A stretch of 64,000 nucleotides of DNA from Spirodela intermedia. Lineage: Eukaryota; Streptophyta; Magnoliopsida; Alismatales; Araceae. The DNA lies in NCBI GenBank assembly GCA_902729315.2, contig LR746271.1, forward strand, positions 5,786,001 through 5,850,000. The letters run 5' to 3'. The notes below the pieces were generated by a model, which ran no database searches, had not been told where the DNA came from, and was given only the letters and a program-made list of their open reading frames with translations. Shown here in pieces: positions 58,250-64,000 of the stretch (within the stretch, counting starts at the first letter, position 1; each line of letters starts with the position of its first letter). Position numbers and translations under genes: made by a program.

Positions 58250-58460
58250 TGAGCCCATAAATAACTACCACAGGCCCATCTTCTTCTTCTCATCCATTAT
58301 AACTTTGGAGCCCAAGCCCAGAATGGGAACTGTGCTCAGATAGGCTATCAAGCTTGATTTATGGGCCGGCCTAAATAGAGAGTCCGTGTGAGTGAGCTGC
58401 CAACAGGAAGGCCCATAAACTCCTGGTTATGCCCATTTAAGTGAAGCCCACCCATCCTGG
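58250..58460. promoter_or_regulatory. bidirectional promoter between the H-x-S gene and VHA-D, Site II cluster
   Basis: Nine or more GCCCA/TGGGC-type elements on both strands (for example near 58247, 58255, 58272, 58311, 58317, 58361, 58411, 58433 and 58447) lie in the 726-base divergent spacer. Further CT (58528-58545) and GA (58618-58655) runs fall in the VHA-D leader. Confidence 0.55.
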
Positions 58461-58840
58461 CCCTGGGCTCATAGCGTATAACATCATGATATTATTTTCA
58501 ATGTATGACGCTATCATGAGGCTTCTCTCTCTCTCTCTCTCTCTGTCCCCCCAATAATACACCGCCTACGCCCCTCGCCTTCGACTTCCTCCTGTCCTTC
58601 CAGGGGGCCGAGACACAGAAGAGAGAGATAGAGAGAGGGAGAGAGAGAGAAGAGAGAGGATCCTCTCCCAGCGTTCTCAGGGGAGATCCAGAGGCTCTGA
58701 TTACTCCTCCCGTGACCTCCTTTTGCGAATTCTTCTTGCCCTCTGCTCGATCTGGGATTGGTCCGATCGGTAGGGAATCGGCCGTCGGGGTGAGGGAATT
58801 TGGCGGCGGCGGCAGCGGCGATCGGAGGAGGAGGAGGAAG

Positions 58841-59653
58841 ATGTCGGGGCAGGGGCAGCGGCTGAACGTGGTGCCGACGGTGACGATGCTGGGGGTGATG
58901 AAGGCGCGGTTGATAGGGGCTACAAGGGGGCACGCCCTCCTGAAGAAGAAGAGCGACGCCCTCACAGTCCAGTTCCGGGCGATCCTGAAGAAGATCGTGA
59001 CGGCCAAGGAGTCGATGGGGGACGTCATGCGGTCGTCGGCCTTCGCCCTCACCGAGGCCAAGTACGCCGCCGGCGATCACGTCGTCCGCCACGTCGTCCT
59101 CGCGCAGTCCACCCGCTCCGCCTCGCTCCGCGTCCGTTCCCGCCAAGACAACGTCGCCGGAGTCAAGCTCCCCCGCTTCGAGCAGTTCGTGGATGCCTCC
59201 GCCAACACCGATAAGTCCGCCGATCTGACGGGCCTCGGCCGGGGAGGTGTTCAAGTTCAGGCCTGCCGCGCCGCCTACGTCAAGGCCATTGAGGTGCTCG
59301 TGGAGCTGGCGTCTCTGCAGACCTCGTTCCTGACGCTCGACGAAGCCATCAAGACCACCAACAGGAGGGTGAACGCTCTGGAGAACGTCGTGAAGCCCCG
59401 GATCGAGAACACCATCAATTACATCAAGGGTGAGCTGGATGAGCTAGAGAGGGAGGATTTCTTTCGGCTGAAGAAGATCCAGGGGTACAAGAAGAGGGAG
59501 ATCGAGCGGCAGATGCAGGCAGCGGCAAACTTCGCCGAGGAGCAGAAGGTGGAGTTGATCTCGCTACAGAAGGGAGTCTCCATGCACACTGCACAAAAAT
59601 TATCTGATCTACTCTCCGTCGGCGGCGAGAAGGACGAGGACATCATCTTCTGA
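58841..59653 (+). CDS. VHA-D: V-type proton ATPase subunit D
   Basis: Central-stalk (rotor axle) subunit of the V1 sector, which couples ATP hydrolysis in the A3B3 head to proton pumping across vacuolar and trans-Golgi membranes. Single-exon coding region of 270 residues, close to the about 260 usual in plants. The start MSGQGQRLNVVPTVTMLG follows a purine-rich GGAGGAGGAAG leader and fits the family start. The conserved block LKKKSDALTVQFR is at about 34-46. Long N- and C-terminal helices form the antiparallel coiled coil, with NALENVVKPRIENTINYI and a KKIQGYKKREIERQ segment in the C-terminal helix, ending in an acidic tail. Shares a divergent promoter with the membrane-anchored H-x-S gene. 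Confidence 0.96.
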   Translation: MSGQGQRLNVVPTVTMLGVMKARLIGATRGHALLKKKSDALTVQFRAILKKIVTAKESMGDVMRSSAFALTEAKYAAGDHVVRHVVLAQSTRSASLRVRSRQDNVAGVKLPRFEQFVDASANTDKSADLTGLGRGGVQVQACRAAYVKAIEVLVELASLQTSFLTLDEAIKTTNRRVNALENVVKPRIENTINYIKGELDELEREDFFRLKKIQGYKKREIERQMQAAANFAEEQKVELISLQKGVSMHTAQKLSDLLSVGGEKDEDIIF

Positions 59654-61420
59654 TCTGCTCCCCCTTTCCCTTACTCTTTTTAGGTCAGCTTGTAGACTCC
59701 CTTTTACTGTTTTCTATCTGCATTTCCATCATACCTAAGCCATAAATCTTAGTATAAAAGCAAGTACCTCATGTTTTCTCCAGCTGGAAGGCATCCATTC
59801 TTTCTCCTTCGGTGGATTTCCCGGTTTCAAGCTTTCAAATTGCCATTCACTGTAATCTTTGTTATCTGTTCCTGTCTCAAGACCATGGGCATGGTTAATC
59901 CATGTCGATCCCCCTGTTGGGTCTCTGATTCTCTTTTCTAATAATGGGAAAATATTGTTTATCTCCTGTGTATGTCTTCTTTACTCGAATGAACTATGCT
60001 TCCACTCATTAATATCTTGTTGCTTGTTTGCTCCATTCAATTGATCAGCTGCTCCAGAGAATCTGTCTACTGTCGCATCATAGATTACCCATTTCACTGT
60101 AATCTTTGGACGGTGGCCAATTAGATGGAATCCTTTTACCATGCATCATGTCTCATTCTTGTTGCCATCTTGAGTTCTGATGGGGGGGAGCTGGAAATAA
60201 ACCCTACCTCACCTGCTAATGGTCTATAAAATATACAGATTTGAATCAGACCCTCCTTCCCTCTTTCTGAAATTTCGGGATTTTTCCAGAAATTGCCCGG
60301 CATCTCCATGTGACCTTTAATTTGCCAGTCTCTTCCACAGCTTCAGAAACCATTTCAGGCTAGTAAGCTGCATAATCCACCAAGCTCGGTGATCTTCCTC
60401 CGATGATGATCTGTTCTGTGCATCCTATAGAGACGATGGTTGCTTCCACCCATAATCTCCATATCCATATATGTGTATGCTATGAGCATCCAAGGTTTAT
60501 TATGAATCCATCCAAGGTTCCCGCATCTGTAGACTATGTTTTATAGCATGCAGAGAAGATAAGTAGCCTGTCCTTGCGCCTAGAATTTCTATTTTATTCA
60601 GCATAAGCAAGGAACCATCATAGATTCCCTTTCTTTCATGAAAAATGCAGGATTATAACTTTCATTAGGGATGAAGTATGCCATTGAAAACTAGATGAAC
60701 ACATAAGAATGATGTGATCAGTGAACAGGCACCAAGGCTGATGAGGATGATGATTCATGTCCTAGTTGAAGCATTTATGGTCTTAGACAGGATATAGATG
60801 AAGAGAAGTTTTTCTTGTTATTTTCCCCCCAGAAAATAGATAAATAATGGCTGAATTATTTTTCCCCCAGATAATTGATTTGCTCTTATTATTTAGTCAC
60901 TCCTTAGTGAGCAATGATTTAGCCTAATTGGCATCTAATTGAGCTCCTGATTGGATGGACTGCCCTCGAGTTCATGGCTTCTCCTTAAATTGCCTTATTT
61001 TATCAGTACTATGAAGGATTGGTTTTATCAGAAGTACTCAATATTTCAAATATGCTCATTGTTTTCAGTTAGCAACTCAACCATATGACTCAATGATCGG
61101 AGCTAACTAGATTTCTAGGGGAATTATAGCTAACTAGTTAAATGAGAGATGGTTCATGTCAATATCAGTGGACCAAAGCTATAAATCCTGTGCTCAATTA
61201 ACATAGGAAAAACATGAACTTGTGGTGGAATTTATTAGAAATGGAAATCTAAGGTTCTTTAAAAAATAGTGGGAATATCATTGGTTGACTTAAATTAGTG
61301 GCTTTTGATAAATTGAGGTTGGATTCTTATATACATTAAATCACTGTATCTCTAAGCATGTGGGCGTATATACCAGTCCGCTTAGGCCCATACATATTTG
61401 ACGAACTTCAGAGCCTACCC

Positions 61421-61423
<3 letters not shown>

Positions 61424-61481
<58 letters not shown>
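61424..61481. repeat. (GA)29 microsatellite
   Basis: A 58-base pure GA run, the longest uninterrupted one I see in the window, in AT-rich intergenic DNA. Confidence 0.95.
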
Positions 61482-61484
<3 letters not shown>

Positions 61485-62288
61485 TGTCAATGTTCATGCT
61501 TGACTTAGATATAACATGACTGACTTGATTAACGTAAAGTCAAGAATTGATTGGTGGGCAACTTCTATTATCACTGTTCAGTCAATCAGTCTAGCTCATG
61601 CACAATGAAAGTACCCTCATAATCATACTCTCTCTTTCTGTTTCTCTCTCCAAGTTCTAACAAGCGATGACAATTGAGACTTGCTCCAGTTGAACAATAA
61701 TAGAGGAAGAGTCGTTCCTCTCTCTCCTTCCAATCTTCTGCTTACTCCGTTGGCTTCTCTCTCTCTCTCTCTCTCTCATCACCCCATCTCCACTGTCCCT
61801 GGATCGGACAGAGAGAGGGGGAATGGGAGCACGGATCTTGATGGATGGCAAAATCGAATCAACATCGGTTCGAGGGGGATCGCGGCAGGTCAAATCGGAA
61901 GAAATAGATCACCTCAGGGCTCTCTGGAAGGGAACCGAGCAAGTTTCCTACTACTAATGGTAGGAAAAATAGCCATTACAGTGGACAGTTGGTACCTGAA
62001 GAAGCAGCTGATATTAGGGTTCCTCAGGAGGGATCAATCAAAGATTCGATGCTCTAGAAAATGAAGCTGTATTTTATGGGGCAAGAGAATGATTCGATGT
62101 AGATATTAGGGTTCATATTTTTCATATTTTGCAGGAATTATGGGGCAAGAAAATCAAGCTGAAGCAGGCGAGGGAGCCAAGAACAGAAGAACGGTCATGG
62201 AGATTTTTCCTGCAGACTTTTGGGTTTCTGTTAAAACCTTAATCTATTGTTGTTGGGCGATCACTATGAATTACCACAATCAAATCAC

Positions 62289-62289
<1 letters not shown>

Positions 62290-62333
<44 letters not shown>

Positions 62334-62359
62334 GACAGAGAGAGAGAGAGACAGAGAGA
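62290..62359. repeat. (GA)n with GACA interruptions directly after the DUF616 stop codon
   Basis: GA on the plus strand, so a CU/GUCU run in the 3' untranslated region of the minus-strand DUF616 gene. It begins on the base after the TGA. Confidence 0.9.
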
Positions 62360-62818
62360 TCAAAGAATGCGAGGTACAGGAGGTGATTCGCCCCTGTGGT
62401 GGAACAGCTTTGCGACTCTTCTCCTCTCGCAATCCTGAGCCACCAAAAAGGTGAAAATAAAATGAAAATAAATAAACGATTAGAGGTGCCATAAACGGAA
62501 AGATGGAAGAAAATCGTCTTCGTATTACTCCACGAAAAAAAAGAAAAGAAAAAAAGATGCTTCCAGCCGAGTTTAGGGTTTGACAACTTCTGTTTAAGGG
62601 TATGAACGATTGGATGTGTATCTGATAATTACTACAGGAAATTAAACATTAACATAATTAATTAGTTAACTAGAAGCATCATATCTATAAGTGATGATCT
62701 TTCTTCTCTACTATCACACAAGGTGGTTGGTTCCTCCTGATTTCTCGGATCTCACCATCCACCCACCACACAAAGTGATGATATTTGTGGCAAGATTATA
62801 TATATAGCAAGGGAAAGC

Positions 62819-62855
<37 letters not shown>

Positions 62856-64000
62856 CTACCTGAAACATGCTGAGCCGAAACTCCCTCTCTGGATTCATCC
62901 TCCTGAATTTCAGGAATGTGTACCCAAAGCTGAGTTGATCGCGGGAGGTGAAGCGATCCACCTCGTTGAACCAGAGACAGGAGAAGAGATTTGACATGGG
63001 CGTGTGGGCGCGGGCGATGAACGAGCCCTCCGGCACATCTGCGAGCCAAGAACACCGACTGGGACCAATCAACCGGAAAGAAAAAGGAGAGGAGAAGAGA
63101 GAAAAAAAAAATAGTGATGGTTCTTGTTGACTCACAGCTCGGAAGGGGGGTGTTCTTGTCGGAATCATCAAACCTGACTAGTCCGTCAGACTGGTAGAAC
63201 ATGAACTGCTCATCAATGGCAGTGTGGTTGTACTTGTTCAGGCGTTTGTTCTGGAGCACCTCCTCCCAGACGCACCGGCGATCGTAGTGAATCGAGATGG
63301 CATACTCCGATCTCTTCCTCCAAAGGAAATATTCGAGAATCAGCAGAGGATCAGCGTTCAGACGCATCTTGCTGTCGATCCAAATTGAGTAGCTGCCAAG
63401 ATCAAATAAAAAGATGGGAAGAACAGAATTGCGCCCGAAATGATCAATAATGGAGTAAGTTTAATCACAAGAATACCAAGAACTAGAAACAATTGTGAAG
63501 GCAATGGATCCACTGTCAATGATCGACAAGCCCATGAAACAAGACCCAAGATTTAGAATTGAAATGCTGGGATGAGGCGTCCCAGAGATTAATGTTGATG
63601 AAGGATGCCAATTCCTTGTCCTGCGCCTTTTAGGAGCCCATTTAAAACTAGAGAGATGAGAATCTCCAGAAGATGGAAATCTTCACATGTTCTTGAGCAA
63701 GAAATAATCCGGGAAGTAGAGAAGATGTGACCTGATGGGCACATCCAAAATTATCAAGATTTATTCCTTAATGCCGCCGCCATAATTGGGTTTCATATCA
63801 TAAATGTGTCATATAATCGGTCGTCATCTAGAAAATGTTAGACAAGAGACGCCTTAAAGAATATATATATATATTTTTATTCCAATATGCCCAGAAAAAA
63901 GACTTTATAAGCTCAAGAAATACCTAGCCGAAGGGAAAAGTCTATGTGACAAGAATTTGGGCACCTTTCCAGCTTTGCGCACGTCTGTGTAGGGTAAATT
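62360..64000 (-). CDS. DUF616 protein (TOD1/MUCI70-type, predicted glycosyltransferase-like), partial
   Basis: The 3' end of a minus-strand gene whose 5' part lies beyond the right edge. Exons are 63924..64000 (cut by the edge), 63136..63392, 62860..63038 and 62360..62434, all in phase, giving 195 C-terminal residues. Conserved blocks are LSHRLFPSA, YSIWIDSKMRL, LEYFLWRKRSEYAISIHYDR, NKYNHTAIDEQF, PEGSFIARAHTPMSNLFSCLWFNE (broken here by nothing but a phase-1 junction upstream), VDRFTSRDQLSF and the final DCERRRVAKLF. Known relatives are Golgi proteins. MUCI70 affects pectin of seed mucilage, while TOD1 was reported as an alkaline ceramidase, so the activity of this branch is unsettled. The N-terminal anchor is not visible here. 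Confidence 0.9.
62816..62854. repeat. (ATC)n microsatellite adjoining a splice donor of the DUF616 gene
   Basis: About twelve ATC units on the plus strand. In the transcript this is (GAU)n, beginning about six bases after the GU of intron 62435..62859. Confidence 0.95.

Larger units (their letters stand above)
59654..62359. other. intergenic region between VHA-D and the DUF616 gene
   Basis: 59.65-60.1 kb is probably the VHA-D 3' untranslated region and flank. The rest is AT-rich with no supported gene. A 127-codon frame at 61681-62064 has low-complexity Ser-Leu content and no recognisable domain. Confidence 0.6.

Noticed and set aside
1-64000. CRISPR arrays, operons, prophage or other prokaryotic systems
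   Set aside because: Spliced plant genes and plant promoter elements occur throughout. No direct-repeat/spacer arrays are present, and the regular repeats seen are microsatellites or the short tandem arrays listed.

Overview
This is nuclear DNA of a flowering plant. It has spliced genes with short GT-AG introns, plant-only families (a DYW-type PPR editing factor, a PRE-type HLH protein, a CYP23 cyclophilin, a DUF616 protein), plastid-transit-like leaders and promoters rich in GGGCC/TGGGC elements. Some coding regions are very GC-rich at third positions (the PPR gene, the last exon of the MAG2 gene, the PRE gene) while others are AT-richer (BUD23, the inner ABCF5 exons). That mix suggests a non-grass monocot or early-diverging angiosperm, but I cannot name the species. 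(GA/CT)n microsatellites are exceptionally frequent.

Layout. 1-5.6 kb is AT-rich DNA with no recognisable gene. 5.7-7.2 kb (-) is a Gfo/Idh/MocA oxidoreductase. 8.0-10.3 kb (-) is TAF11, which shares a divergent promoter with ABCF5 at 11.2-15.3 kb (+). 16.3-20.4 kb (-) is a ten-exon plant homologue of the archaeal 3-dehydroquinate synthase II. 21.1-22.2 kb (-) is an unrecognised protein with a polyproline run. 23.7-25.5 kb (+) is an intronless PPR-DYW gene, followed by a decayed Ty1/copia fragment near 26.6-27.2 kb. 27.6-31.3 kb (+) is the 18S rRNA methyltransferase BUD23/RID2, convergent with a BPA1-like RRM gene at 31.8-33.6 kb (-). 35.9-39.5 kb (-) is CYP23, whose last exon lies in a degenerate tandem array. 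43.5-44.7 kb (+) is an F-box/kelch gene, and 46.0-49.8 kb (+) is the RINT1/TIP20-type tethering factor MAG2. 51.5-51.9 kb (-) is a PRE-type HLH gene. 52-55 kb is a microsatellite-dense stretch without a gene. 55.3-58.1 kb (-) is a membrane-anchored protein with two H-x-S motifs, divergent from V-ATPase subunit D at 58.8-59.7 kb (+). 62.4 kb to the right edge (-) is a DUF616 protein, cut by the window.

The genes are unrelated housekeeping and regulatory loci covering basal transcription, ribosome biogenesis, translation, secretory traffic, the vacuolar proton pump and organelle RNA editing. I see no operon-like pathway. Exon coordinates were derived by hand from reading frame, splice consensus and remembered family conservation, so they remain predictions. 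The most unusual observations are the duplicated terminal exon of CYP23, a perfect 20-bp inverted repeat in a BUD23 intron, a GC-AG intron in TAF11, (CT)n microsatellites acting as splice-acceptor tracts, and two poorly understood proteins (the DHQ synthase II homologue and the H-x-S protein).
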